This document shows, in pieces, positions 46,023-54,315 of a stretch of 55,164 nt of DNA. Made by a program: the position numbers and the translations under genes. Below the pieces are notes generated by a model that saw nothing but the letters and a program-made list of their open reading frames with translations, was not told the DNA's origin and did no database searches. The stretch lies in NCBI GenBank assembly GCA_025351165.1, contig JANXWK010000038.1, forward strand, positions 1 through 55,164, given 5' to 3'. Position 1 is the first letter of the stretch. Every line of letters begins with the position of its first letter. Source of the DNA: Hyphomicrobiales bacterium. Its GTDB lineage: Bacteria > Pseudomonadota > Alphaproteobacteria > Rhizobiales > Beijerinckiaceae.

Positions 46023-47360
46023 ATGCAAAATTCATTTGATACGATTCTTATAAACGGCACGCTGGTTAATCATGATGGTGAGCACACAACTGATATTGGC
46101 ATCAGTGCAGGACGTATCACCTGTATTGGCAAGCTGACACACAATAATGCACAACATGTCATTGATTGCACTGGCTTTCATATATTGCCAGGCGTTATTG
46201 ATACGCAGGTGCATTTCCGTGAGCCTGGCCTCACTCACAAGGAAGATTTGGAAACTGGCTCAAAAGCCGCGGTTATGGGGGGGGTGACAGCTGTTTTTGA
46301 AATGCCAAACACTAACCCACTTACTACTGATGCAGCTACCCTAAATGCCAAAGTTGAAGCGGCCCATCATAGAATGCACTGTGACTTTGCTTTCTGGGTG
46401 GGTGGCACACATGAAAACGCAGGCCAAATTTCTGAATTGGAACGTCTGCCAGGCGCTGCGGGCATTAAAGTTTTCATGGGATCATCAACGGGCTCGCTCT
46501 TGGTAGAAGACGATGCTGGCGTGGAAAGCATCCTCAAGCAAACCCGTCGCCGTGCAGCGTTTCATTCGGAAGATGAAGCCATGTTGCGTGAGCGTATGGA
46601 TTTACGCATTAAAGCCAATCCTTCCTCACATCCTGTGTGGCGCTCTGCGGAAGTTGCTCTAAACTGCACCAAGCGGCTAGTGGCCATTGCCCGCAAAACG
46701 GGCGCGCGTATTCATGTGCTGCATATTTCAACAGCAGATGAAATGGATTTTCTAAAAAATCACAAAGACCTTGTGAGCTGCGAGGTAACTCCTCATCATC
46801 TTACACTCGTTGCACCAGACTGCTATGAAAAGCTTGGCACCTACGCACAAATGAACCCACCCATACGCGGTGAAAAGCATAGGTCTGGCATCTGGGCTGG
46901 CGTGTCCCAGGGTATTGCCGACATCCTTGGCTCAGACCATGCCCCTCACACGCATGAAGATAAACAGCACATATATCCAGCCTCTCATTCTGGCATGACA
47001 GGCGTCCAGACTCTTGTGCCCACTATGCTCAACCACGTGCATGAAGGCAGGATGACCCTGCAACGTTTTGTAGATATGACAAGTTCGGGGCCCGCCAGAT
47101 TATTTTCAATTGCCAATAAAGGCCGTGTGGCAGTGGGCTATGATGCAGATTTTACAATTGTTGATTTAAAACGTGAGGAAACTATTACGAATGACTGGAT
47201 AGAATCCAGGTGTGGCTGGACACCCTATGACGGCGTAAAGGTAACAGGTTGGCCAGTTGGTACATTTATACGCGGAAACAAAGTTATGTGGCAGGGTAAA
47301 TTAATTGAAGCAGGGCGGGGTGAAGCAGTTAAATTCAATGATACGCATAAAGTTATTTAG
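46023..47360 (+). CDS. pyrC: dihydroorotase
   Basis: A 445-residue class I (long) dihydroorotase of pyrimidine synthesis. Metal ligands appear in GVIDTQVHFREPGLTHKEDLETG (HxR; the usual DxHxH has Gln in place of one residue), IKVFMGSSTG, RAAFHSEDE, IHVLHIST and LGSDHAPHTHEDKQ (Asp). The carbamylated Lys candidate is the one in IKVFM. The ygfZ-pyrC divergent pair is conserved in Hyphomicrobiales. The methyltransferase gene follows after 3 bases. Confidence 0.92.
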   Translation: MQNSFDTILINGTLVNHDGEHTTDIGISAGRITCIGKLTHNNAQHVIDCTGFHILPGVIDTQVHFREPGLTHKEDLETGSKAAVMGGVTAVFEMPNTNPLTTDAATLNAKVEAAHHRMHCDFAFWVGGTHENAGQISELERLPGAAGIKVFMGSSTGSLLVEDDAGVESILKQTRRRAAFHSEDEAMLRERMDLRIKANPSSHPVWRSAEVALNCTKRLVAIARKTGARIHVLHISTADEMDFLKNHKDLVSCEVTPHHLTLVAPDCYEKLGTYAQMNPPIRGEKHRSGIWAGVSQGIADILGSDHAPHTHEDKQHIYPASHSGMTGVQTLVPTMLNHVHEGRMTLQRFVDMTSSGPARLFSIANKGRVAVGYDADFTIVDLKREETITNDWIESRCGWTPYDGVKVTGWPVGTFIRGNKVMWQGKLIEAGRGEAVKFNDTHKVI

Positions 47361-47363
47361 ATT

Positions 47364-48335
47364 TTGAGTTTTACACCAAACCTTCCAGCTTGGCTTCAAA
47401 CGGCAATTGAGCAGTATCTACAAACTCAAAATACGCACGCTCTTAATATGGCCAGTGCAAATATCACCCAGAATTATCGTAATCTCAAACCTTCTCGTCA
47501 GGCCATAACGCAAATAACGGATGTTGCTGCTTATTTGGCTGCCCGTCTGCCTGCAACTTACGCCGCTACATCTTCCAGTATAAACCACGTTTTGCAGCGC
47601 TTTCCAGAGTTTGAGCCTGTAACGATGCTGGATATTGGGGCAGGGCCTGGCACAGCAAGTTTTGCTGCCTTTGAACAGTTCCCCTCCTTGCAGAATTTCA
47701 TACTGATGGATGACAATGTGCCTTTTTTGAGCGCTGCCCAACAGCTTTTGCAAATTGCCCCAACCATTTTGGCGCGAGCTAAAATTATAAATGCGGATAT
47801 AACCAAATGGACTGATTTTACAAAATCAGATTTTGTGATAGCCGCTTATGCGCTGGTGGAATTACCTCTGTCTCATCAGATACACTTGCTGCATAATCTT
47901 TGGCAGGCCTGTACAGGTGTGCTGTTGATTGTGGAGCCTGGCACACCAAAAGCCTATCAAAGCCTGATGAGTTTACGCCAACAGCTCATTGATACTGGTG
48001 CATATGTACTGGCGCCTTGCATAGGACACGGCGCGTGTCCGCTAATGAATAATGATTGGTGTCACTTCTCACAACGCTTGGCTAGAACACGTATACATAT
48101 GCAGGCAAAGGGTGCAAACGTACCATTTGAAGATGAAAAATACAGTTATTTGGCTGTTTCACGAACACAGGTTGGAACATCCAGTTCACGCATTCTCGCT
48201 CCGCCGCAAATGGGTAAAGCATGCGTGGAACTAAAAATATGTACACAAAATGGTTTGGAAAACAGATTTATTACGAGTCGAGACAAGCCAGGATTTAAAA
48301 AAGCACGAAAGTTGAACTGGGGCGATACTGTTTAA
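47364..48335 (+). CDS. Rsm22-type small-subunit ribosomal methyltransferase-like protein
   Basis: A 323-residue protein from TTG 47364, three bases after the pyrC stop and probably coupled. The S-adenosylmethionine motif is TMLDIGAGPGTAS, followed by ILMDDN and ADITKW. The C-terminal part has the Rsm22/METTL17 cysteine segment PCIGHGACPLMNNDWCHFSQRLAR, which in recent work on relatives binds a 4Fe-4S cluster. Three of the cysteines are visible here. Related mitochondrial proteins aid small-subunit assembly. Bacterial targets are not established. Confidence 0.82.
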   Translation: MSFTPNLPAWLQTAIEQYLQTQNTHALNMASANITQNYRNLKPSRQAITQITDVAAYLAARLPATYAATSSSINHVLQRFPEFEPVTMLDIGAGPGTASFAAFEQFPSLQNFILMDDNVPFLSAAQQLLQIAPTILARAKIINADITKWTDFTKSDFVIAAYALVELPLSHQIHLLHNLWQACTGVLLIVEPGTPKAYQSLMSLRQQLIDTGAYVLAPCIGHGACPLMNNDWCHFSQRLARTRIHMQAKGANVPFEDEKYSYLAVSRTQVGTSSSRILAPPQMGKACVELKICTQNGLENRFITSRDKPGFKKARKLNWGDTV

Positions 48336-48366
48336 GTCTAGCGTGGTACAAAAGCCAGCCAGTCTC

Positions 48367-48657
48367 CTATTGCCGGGTCAAATGTACAGAAAATTCATGC
48401 CCACGAATGCGCTCTGGCAGACGTTCGGCAAACACTGCAACTGCCTCTTCACCATAGATGGCGACCATGGTCTTCATGGCTGCAAACAAAGCGGCCTGAA
48501 TATAAAAATCTGGCTCAATACCGTCCATACGGGCTTCTTCAAAAGCATCTGTCACATAACCAAGAGCTGCCCGGCGCTGCGCCGCAAAATCATGTTCTTC
48601 CACAATCTGTTCTGAAACAATATTCATCTTAAAAACCCGCTCTATATATGGTTGCAT
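48367..48657 (-). CDS. small conserved protein of Hyphomicrobiales, unknown function
   Basis: A 96-residue protein; ATG 48657 or 48627 are possible starts. The core EEHDFAAQRRAALGYVTDAFEEARMDGIEPDFYIQAALFAAMKTMVAIYGEEAVAVFAERLPERIRGHEF is helical, and I recall it from other Hyphomicrobiales as an uncharacterised family. It has no signal peptide or membrane segment. It is convergent with the Rsm22-like gene. Confidence 0.75.
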   Translation of the reverse strand: MQPYIERVFKMNIVSEQIVEEHDFAAQRRAALGYVTDAFEEARMDGIEPDFYIQAALFAAMKTMVAIYGEEAVAVFAERLPERIRGHEFSVHLTRQ

Positions 48658-49068
48658 TTTTATTGGTCTTGAAACCTATCTACGTGAGATAGGAAAAAAA
48701 AGCGAGAGAAGTCTTAAAGAAAGGTTAACATAATAAATGGCGTTTACCAGATTAATATCGTAAAATTTTAGAAATCAAATTTAAAACAGTCGGGCGGGCC
48801 ATATCCTGATGAGGTTCATTTTCGCGGAGGCTATTTTTTTACAAACTGGATGTTAGGAGATTATATGCTGTAGATTTTGGGATAACCATTAAAATCCTGG
48901 TTGAAATTTAATGTGAAAAGCAGCCTTGGAAAAGTAGTCTTGGTGTTTGTTTACAGCTCCAGTATTTATCAGTTTCTGTGCTTTAAATCTTTGTTATTTG
49001 GCACAAGTAAAAGTCCTGCAAATATAAATTCAATCTTGAAGGCTTAAAATAAAGCTGTTCTGCATATT
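48658..49068. other. intergenic region between the small conserved gene and the Nudix gene
   Basis: 411 AT-rich bases, no credible open frame. It holds the CCTATCT/AGATAGG palindrome (48675-48693) and a GC-richer patch (about 48788-48845) that ends in a run of seven T. That patch might be the end of a small RNA, but I cannot fold it convincingly. Confidence 0.45.
48675..48693. promoter_or_regulatory. perfect 7-bp inverted repeat upstream of the 96-residue gene
   Basis: CCTATCT (48675-48681), ACGTG, AGATAGG (48687-48693). It lies 18 bp upstream of the leftward ATG 48657 and is flanked by an A run, not by a T run on the transcript side, so it looks more like a repressor operator than a terminator. 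Confidence 0.45.
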
Positions 49069-49524
49069 TTAGCAGATCATTTTTCTGGCTTTGGATAACA
49101 CAGTCATTAAATTGGGAGTCATGAGAATAGCCTCAGGCAATAAAGGGTCATACCATAAAACTTGGCTAACCTCTGCCCCAGTTTGGGCTTCCCCTTCTGT
49201 CCATATTGCTAAAAATACGGCAATCACAGCATGAAATAGAGTATTGCCTGTTTTATCATATTCACATAATTCTACATGATCTACAAAATCAACTATATCT
49301 GCTTTAATTTGCACCTCTTCCATCAACTCACGCAAGGCCGCCTCACGCAAGGTCTCCCCACGTTCAACACGACCGCCAGGCAAAGAATAATACCCAGCAT
49401 ATGGCTCAAACATACGTTGAGCCAATAACACCTTGCCATCCCTGAATACCGCGACAGAAACGGACAACTCTGGCCTGTCTAAAACTGAATTGCCCGTCAA
49501 GGATAAAGCCTTTGTTTGGACCAT
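49069..49524 (-). CDS. Nudix hydrolase
   Basis: A 151-residue protein with a complete Nudix box, GGRVERGETLREAALRELMEEV (GX5EX7REXXEE pattern). The N-terminal beta strands are SVSVAVFRDGKVLLAQRMFEPYAGYYSLPGG. The substrate is a nucleoside-diphosphate derivative, not predictable further. Its start overlaps the end of pdxH by 28 bp, so translation is probably coupled. Confidence 0.92.
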   Translation of the reverse strand: MVQTKALSLTGNSVLDRPELSVSVAVFRDGKVLLAQRMFEPYAGYYSLPGGRVERGETLREAALRELMEEVQIKADIVDFVDHVELCEYDKTGNTLFHAVIAVFLAIWTEGEAQTGAEVSQVLWYDPLLPEAILMTPNLMTVLSKARKMIC

Positions 49525-50099
49525 GGATTTTCAGGGTTTTGTCGTGTAAAAACAATACGATCATGCAGACGAAATTCACCATCCTGCCAAAATTCAACTG
49601 AAATAGGGCTTAATCTAAATCCAGTCCAGTGTGGAGGGCGCGGAATTTGCTTGTCAGCATATTTTACCCGCAGCTCTGCAACCGCATTTACCAAAGTTTC
49701 ACGAGAATCCAGTGGACATGACTGCTGGCTGGCCCAGGCTCCAAGCTGTGAATCTCTTGCTCGTGAGTGGTAATAGGCATCTGCCTCTTCATTACTGACC
49801 ATGCTTAGCCCGCCTCGAATGCGAATTTGTCGTTGCAGGCTTTTCCAATGAAAATTAAGTGCAGCTTTGGGATTAGCTATAAGTTCACGCCCTTTTGCGC
49901 TTCGTGTGTTGGTATAGAATACAAAGCCTTGGCTATCATGACCCTTGAGCAGAACAACTCTTAAATCAGGGAGGCCTTCAGAATCAACTGTTGCAAGCCC
50001 CATTGCATTGGGATCATTGACCTCAGAAGCTGAGGCTTCCAAAAACCACTGGTCAAACAAAAAAAATGGATCATTTGAATGAGTAAAGTCACCAAACAT
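49497..50099 (-). CDS. pdxH: pyridoxamine/pyridoxine 5'-phosphate oxidase
   Basis: A 200-residue FMN enzyme making pyridoxal 5'-phosphate. It has ATVDSEGLPDLRVVLLKG, GFVFYTNTRSAKGRELIANPKAALNFHWKSLQRQIRIRG, SRARDSQLGAWASQQS and the C-terminal NPENPWSKQRLYP (family end is W-x-x-x-RLxP). Full length. It is divergent from the lipoprotein gene at 50150, an arrangement known from other Hyphomicrobiales. Confidence 0.96.
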   Translation of the reverse strand: MFGDFTHSNDPFFLFDQWFLEASASEVNDPNAMGLATVDSEGLPDLRVVLLKGHDSQGFVFYTNTRSAKGRELIANPKAALNFHWKSLQRQIRIRGGLSMVSNEEADAYYHSRARDSQLGAWASQQSCPLDSRETLVNAVAELRVKYADKQIPRPPHWTGFRLSPISVEFWQDGEFRLHDRIVFTRQNPENPWSKQRLYP

Positions 50100-50149
50100 T
50101 AACTGCTTACTCCGTTAAATAAAACTCTAGACTACTGGCGGGGTTTTAC

Positions 50150-50680
50150 GTGCGTACCCGAATAAAGAATAAAATTACACATAAAACCATTTGCCCAAAT
50201 CGCAAGAGCGCTTTTGGACTTGATACTCTTTGCCGCTTGCCAATAGGTCTTTTGGTAATGCCTCTACTATGTGCAGCATGCAGCATCACATCTCCAATTG
50301 CCTCATTAATCCCAGATGATCAAATGGAAACAGGCTCCTTACCTGCAAAAAGAATCTCTTTTGTTGATAGATTGACAGAAGAAGACTGGCGTAGGGCACG
50401 TGCAGCAATTGGGGTTGCTCTTGATCCACAAAGCACTGGTACTGCCGTTAAATGGGAAAATGCAGAAACAAAAACCAGTGGAAGCTTTGTGTCAATAGGG
50501 CCATTTATTACACGCAACGATTTGGTTTGCCGTCCTTTTCAGGCGATACTGATTGTAAATGGCGCTGTTAGCCACCCATCAGGCTTTGGCTGCAGGCAAG
50601 GACCAAATGACTGGGTGATTGAGCAACCTCTTCCAACAGATAAAAGTAGCAAAAAACTCCAGCCTGGTAGTTTATTTTAG
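50150..50680 (+). CDS. RT0821/Lpp0805-type surface lipoprotein
   Basis: A 176-residue protein from GTG 50150. The hydrophobic segment LPIGLLVMPLLCAAC ends in a lipobox-like LCAAC, giving a lipidated cysteine. The mature part has LTEEDWRRARAAIGVALDPQSTGTAVKWENAETKTSGSFVSIG and CRPFQAILIVNGAVSHPSGFGCRQGPNDWVI, which I recognise as the RT0821/Lpp0805 domain. The function is unknown. ATG codons nearer the signal (about 50258) are alternative starts. Confidence 0.8.
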   Translation: MRTRIKNKITHKTICPNRKSAFGLDTLCRLPIGLLVMPLLCAACSITSPIASLIPDDQMETGSLPAKRISFVDRLTEEDWRRARAAIGVALDPQSTGTAVKWENAETKTSGSFVSIGPFITRNDLVCRPFQAILIVNGAVSHPSGFGCRQGPNDWVIEQPLPTDKSSKKLQPGSLF

Positions 50681-50967
50681 TAAAAATTTTAAAGAGGAAC
50701 CAAAGTCTTTTTGGCTGCGCAAACTAAACTTCATGCTTTTTTAATTTTTCAGTTTGATATTAACTGGCTTGCTCTGCTAATAAAAATATATGTAAAATGG
50801 TCTAATGCGTTGTTTGATTTTAAAAATACATAAAATTAAGCGTGCCTGGCTCAATACTTTTATTACGTTCCCAAAAATAAACGGTCCAATATGCACGGTT
50901 TGAATTAAAAAAAGCTTGTTACATATAAATAAAACGGATGCGCTTCTAAGCAGCTTCTTAGATTTGT

Positions 50968-51492
50968 TTATCTGGAAAATAGAAGTGCTGCAAATGGGTA
51001 GCTTACAACAAATCCCAATGTAACCCCGCCAATTACGTCTGTTGGGTAATGATGAGCGCAGGCAATGCGTGCCCATGCCATGATGAATATAGCTGCAACG
51101 CCAAGCCATACGGTATCTGGAAAAGCAACCATAATGGGAATGACCAGACCAGTAAGCGTCATCACATGACCGCTTGGGAACGAATAAACATCAAGAGGAT
51201 TAAAGTCAGGTGTCCCAGGAATATTTGGTCGAATGGGTCTAATACGAGCACATTTTTCTTTTAGTACTGGATATATTCTGTGCAAAAAATATATATTTGC
51301 ACCACCTATTGCCAATATTGGCAGTGAAGAAAACCCTTTTTCAATAAACACGACAAAACCAATAATTGGATACAGCCAAAAATTTCCCAAACGCGTAATA
51401 GCCATAGCAAGTGCTAACCAGAAACTGTGTTGAACACGCGGCGCAACCTGGCTTACAAATTTTTGCTCTACTGCATTTAGTTCGTCTATCAT
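50968..51492 (-). CDS. PAP2-family lipid phosphatase
   Basis: A 174-residue membrane protein with about five helices and the three-part phosphatase signature KEKCARIRP, YSFPSGHVMTLTG and ARIACAHHYPTDVIGG (catalytic His residues). Relatives dephosphorylate phosphatidic acid, undecaprenyl diphosphate or lipid A. The substrate is not decided. The neighbouring polysaccharide genes make an undecaprenyl or lipid-carrier role possible. The capsule-type gene lies 19 bp upstream on the same strand, so the two are likely cotranscribed. Confidence 0.88.
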   Translation of the reverse strand: MIDELNAVEQKFVSQVAPRVQHSFWLALAMAITRLGNFWLYPIIGFVVFIEKGFSSLPILAIGGANIYFLHRIYPVLKEKCARIRPIRPNIPGTPDFNPLDVYSFPSGHVMTLTGLVIPIMVAFPDTVWLGVAAIFIMAWARIACAHHYPTDVIGGVTLGFVVSYPFAALLFSR

Positions 51493-51511
51493 GGCAGGGC
51501 TGATAAGCCTT

Positions 51512-52801
51512 CTATCTTGAAACTGAACTCTGCTTTAAATCAATGGCATGGTCTGAAACTGCATAAGTCTCAGCTTCATTAACTGATAGCATAACGGGAT
51601 ATTGCACAAGTGAATCTTTTAATATCATGTTAACAAGCTGTGGCATTAATACATTAAGCGCCTCGTGAGTATGAAAGCCACCATTCAGCTGAGAAGTTCC
51701 TTTGAGATATGAAATAAATTTTGCGACCCATTCCGCGTCTGGCGCTTCACAGTCTGACCAGAATTTATCAAGTCCATCCTGAAAAGTAAGGCCTTTCATG
51801 TCGTAAAAAGCAGTTCCAAGACATATAACAGGTAAACCTTTGTCGATTGCCGCTAAGCCACCAGTACTGTTTATTGTTACCATACCGTCGGTTTGTTTGA
51901 GAACAATATCAATGCTTGTTTTGCGTAGAAAAAATACGCGGTCCTCAAGCTTTAGATCCCGTATCATCATGCGCACCATTTTTGGTGTTTTTTCTATGCC
52001 ATAATCAAGTGGGTGCTGTTTAATAATAAGTATAGATGGTTTTGGAGCGTTTTGTGCAAAAGATTCGATAACTTCGCGTACAAATCCGTTATTCCCCCCG
52101 TGCCTTGAATGTACAACAAGCTGTAAATCGCCAGGCTTTTGCAGTAAAAATGAAAACACTTTGGTGGCTTCATGATTTATAGCTTCAATTTTGGAAACTG
52201 TATCATCTTCCTTGTGGGTTATGCGCCAATAATACTCACGCACATAGCCACGGGCCTGTTTCCACACTGATGTGCCATAATACGATTTATCAAATGTTAT
52301 GAATGGACTGAGTAGAACACTGGCAGCAAAATATTTGATTGTATTGACAACATGTGGACGCATACGAAATTTGAACGCTTTGTAGCTACGCTCAATAGTT
52401 GCTTTGCTTTCATAATACTCAGGATCACGTGGCAAGGGCGAGTGCCCGTTCACACCATCGCGCTCCAATGTTATCCAGTGTGGGCGCAAATACCCGTTTT
52501 CCAATACGTAGCGCGAAATACCAAGCCGTCGAGCGCAATCAAGGGCGGCACGATTGCGTGGTAATGCATCATTAAAGGTAATCACGCCATCAATGTGATT
52601 CTTTGTGCAGAAATCAGTTATAAATTTGGGCCAGTCTTCATTTTTACCCGTAAAAACGATCCTGTTTCGCGCAGCCGTGTCAAGAAGGTCTCCGCCCGTA
52701 AAGCAGGCACGCCAAACACTGGACTTTTTTAACTCAAGTTCCTTCGCCATTCGACGAAAAAAGGGGCCAAAAGGGGCTCCAACAAATAAAAGACGGCGCA
52801 T
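51512..52801 (-). CDS. capsule polysaccharide biosynthesis protein (KpsS/LipB-like)
   Basis: A 429-residue cytoplasmic protein. MRRLLFVGAPFGPFFRRMAKELE at the start, YVLENGYLRPHWITLERDGVNGHS around 145, VVHSRHGGNNGFVREVIESFAQNAPKPSILIIKQHPLDYG and MVTINSTGGLAAIDKGLPVICLGTAFYDMKGLT are the hallmarks of the Capsule_synth family. KpsS-type members add the first beta-Kdo to a lipid anchor for group 2 capsules; RkpJ-like rhizobial members are similar. No kps transporter genes are within the window. It is divergent from the GT4 gene. Confidence 0.85.
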   Translation of the reverse strand: MRRLLFVGAPFGPFFRRMAKELELKKSSVWRACFTGGDLLDTAARNRIVFTGKNEDWPKFITDFCTKNHIDGVITFNDALPRNRAALDCARRLGISRYVLENGYLRPHWITLERDGVNGHSPLPRDPEYYESKATIERSYKAFKFRMRPHVVNTIKYFAASVLLSPFITFDKSYYGTSVWKQARGYVREYYWRITHKEDDTVSKIEAINHEATKVFSFLLQKPGDLQLVVHSRHGGNNGFVREVIESFAQNAPKPSILIIKQHPLDYGIEKTPKMVRMMIRDLKLEDRVFFLRKTSIDIVLKQTDGMVTINSTGGLAAIDKGLPVICLGTAFYDMKGLTFQDGLDKFWSDCEAPDAEWVAKFISYLKGTSQLNGGFHTHEALNVLMPQLVNMILKDSLVQYPVMLSVNEAETYAVSDHAIDLKQSSVSR

Positions 52802-52998
52802 TAAATACTATTCCATGCAAAAATTTTGCTTTTTAGGCCTTCAACATCGTTCACAATAACCATGAAATTTACCAACTGAATTATTCAACTCTCACGTTGT
52901 CTTATCACTAACTGAACGCTAGTAGCAATTAACGGATATAAATTTTCCATATAAAATTCATATTACGTATCTTAATTAAACTTTAAACCACATAGAGT

Positions 52999-54315
52999 GT
53001 GCAAATTATGCGTGTGTTTCTAGATGTAACCAGAATAGCAACGCGCATTATTCGTGCAACCCCAACGGGTATTGACCGGGTAGAGCTGAACTACGCATGC
53101 GAAATTCTGCGCAATCATCCTGAGCTTCATGTTATCAGCATTATCACAACGCCATGGTTTACGGGCGCCCTGCCAACATCGCTGGTTAAAGACGTGCTCA
53201 ATCGTGTGGAACGCGCCTGGCGATTGTTTGAGCCTGCAACCTCTGATCCAGTGTATGCTGCCGTTTGCCAGCACCTTGCAAAACCTGTGGATTTTTCGGC
53301 CCCCAAAACCCGCCGTTTTGAAGGTGCAAGCAACATAGAACTCTTTCGTGAGGGCATGATTTATCCTCTACGAGATTTAACCCGCTCTGCTGCACGCCTC
53401 AAACGTCGTATTCAGGCGGCTGAAAACAAGCCAGCAATCTATCTGCATACATCTCACACGCAGCTTGAAAAACCTCAGCGCTTTCACTGGCTGCAAGGCA
53501 CAAACATCAAGCCTGTATTTTTCATCCATGACACTATCCCAATTGAACTGCCGGAATTCTGCTCGGAAGGCGCAGCAGACAAACACATGACGCGTATGCG
53601 CACCGTATCAGAACACGCAAAACTGCTGTTGGTGAATTCTCAATATACAGCCGGCAGTGTAAAATCGCATTTGTCTTCGGCAGGCATTGCAACACCAGAA
53701 ATTGCCCCGATTCCACTGGGTGTTGACCACTGGTTTGCAGATCGCGCAAGCCTTCATCCGCCACTGACTGCAAAGCCTTACGCCTTGTGCGTGGGCACAA
53801 TTGAACCCCGCAAAAACCTGCCTTTTTTACTGGCTGTCTGGCGCCGTTTGGTGGAGGAAATGGGCGAAAACACGCCGCGCCTGGTGATTGTGGGCAGACG
53901 TGGCTGGGAAAACGAAAACGTTATCGATATTTTTGAACGGTCCAGCTTTTTAGCGCCTTACCTTGTGGAGGTGTCTGGCCTCAGTGATGCTGGCATGGCA
54001 TCTCTGATGGCGGGGGCCTGTGTTTTGCTTGCGCCTTCTTTCTCGGAAGGGTTTGGGCTGCCTGTTGCTGAGTGTCTTAGTTTGGGCGTGCCAGTCATTG
54101 CCTCTGATATTCCAGCGCATAGGGAAGTTGCAGGCGAATATGCCACCCTGATTGACCCGCTGGATGGCCCAAACTGGCTGCGTGCCATAAAATCGTATTT
54201 TGAGACAGGCTCGAATGAGCGTAAGAACGCCGTTGAAAAAACCGTGAGTTTTAGACCAATTACATGGAAAAACCATGTGGATGCTGCCTTGAAGGCAATC
54301 TTAAAACTTGGCTAG
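52999..54315 (+). CDS. glycosyltransferase family 4 (GT-B)
   Basis: Up to 438 residues from GTG 52999 (ATG 53008 also possible). The N-terminal domain has DVTRIATRIIRATPTGIDRVELNYACEIL and FFIHDTIPIELPEFCS. The C-terminal nucleotide-sugar domain has ALCVGTIEPRKNLPFLLAVWRRL, RLVIVGRRGWENE, LLAPSFSEGFGLPVAECLSLGVPVIASDIPAHREV (EX7E motif). It probably transfers a sugar (mannosyl-like) to a surface polysaccharide. Its stop overlaps the convergent acyltransferase stop by 15 bp. Confidence 0.9.
   Translation: MQIMRVFLDVTRIATRIIRATPTGIDRVELNYACEILRNHPELHVISIITTPWFTGALPTSLVKDVLNRVERAWRLFEPATSDPVYAAVCQHLAKPVDFSAPKTRRFEGASNIELFREGMIYPLRDLTRSAARLKRRIQAAENKPAIYLHTSHTQLEKPQRFHWLQGTNIKPVFFIHDTIPIELPEFCSEGAADKHMTRMRTVSEHAKLLLVNSQYTAGSVKSHLSSAGIATPEIAPIPLGVDHWFADRASLHPPLTAKPYALCVGTIEPRKNLPFLLAVWRRLVEEMGENTPRLVIVGRRGWENENVIDIFERSSFLAPYLVEVSGLSDAGMASLMAGACVLLAPSFSEGFGLPVAECLSLGVPVIASDIPAHREVAGEYATLIDPLDGPNWLRAIKSYFETGSNERKNAVEKTVSFRPITWKNHVDAALKAILKLG

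Noticed and set aside
48806-48813. CTGATGAG, the start of a hammerhead ribozyme core
   Set aside because: The following GAAA core and the three stems cannot be found in the correct places.
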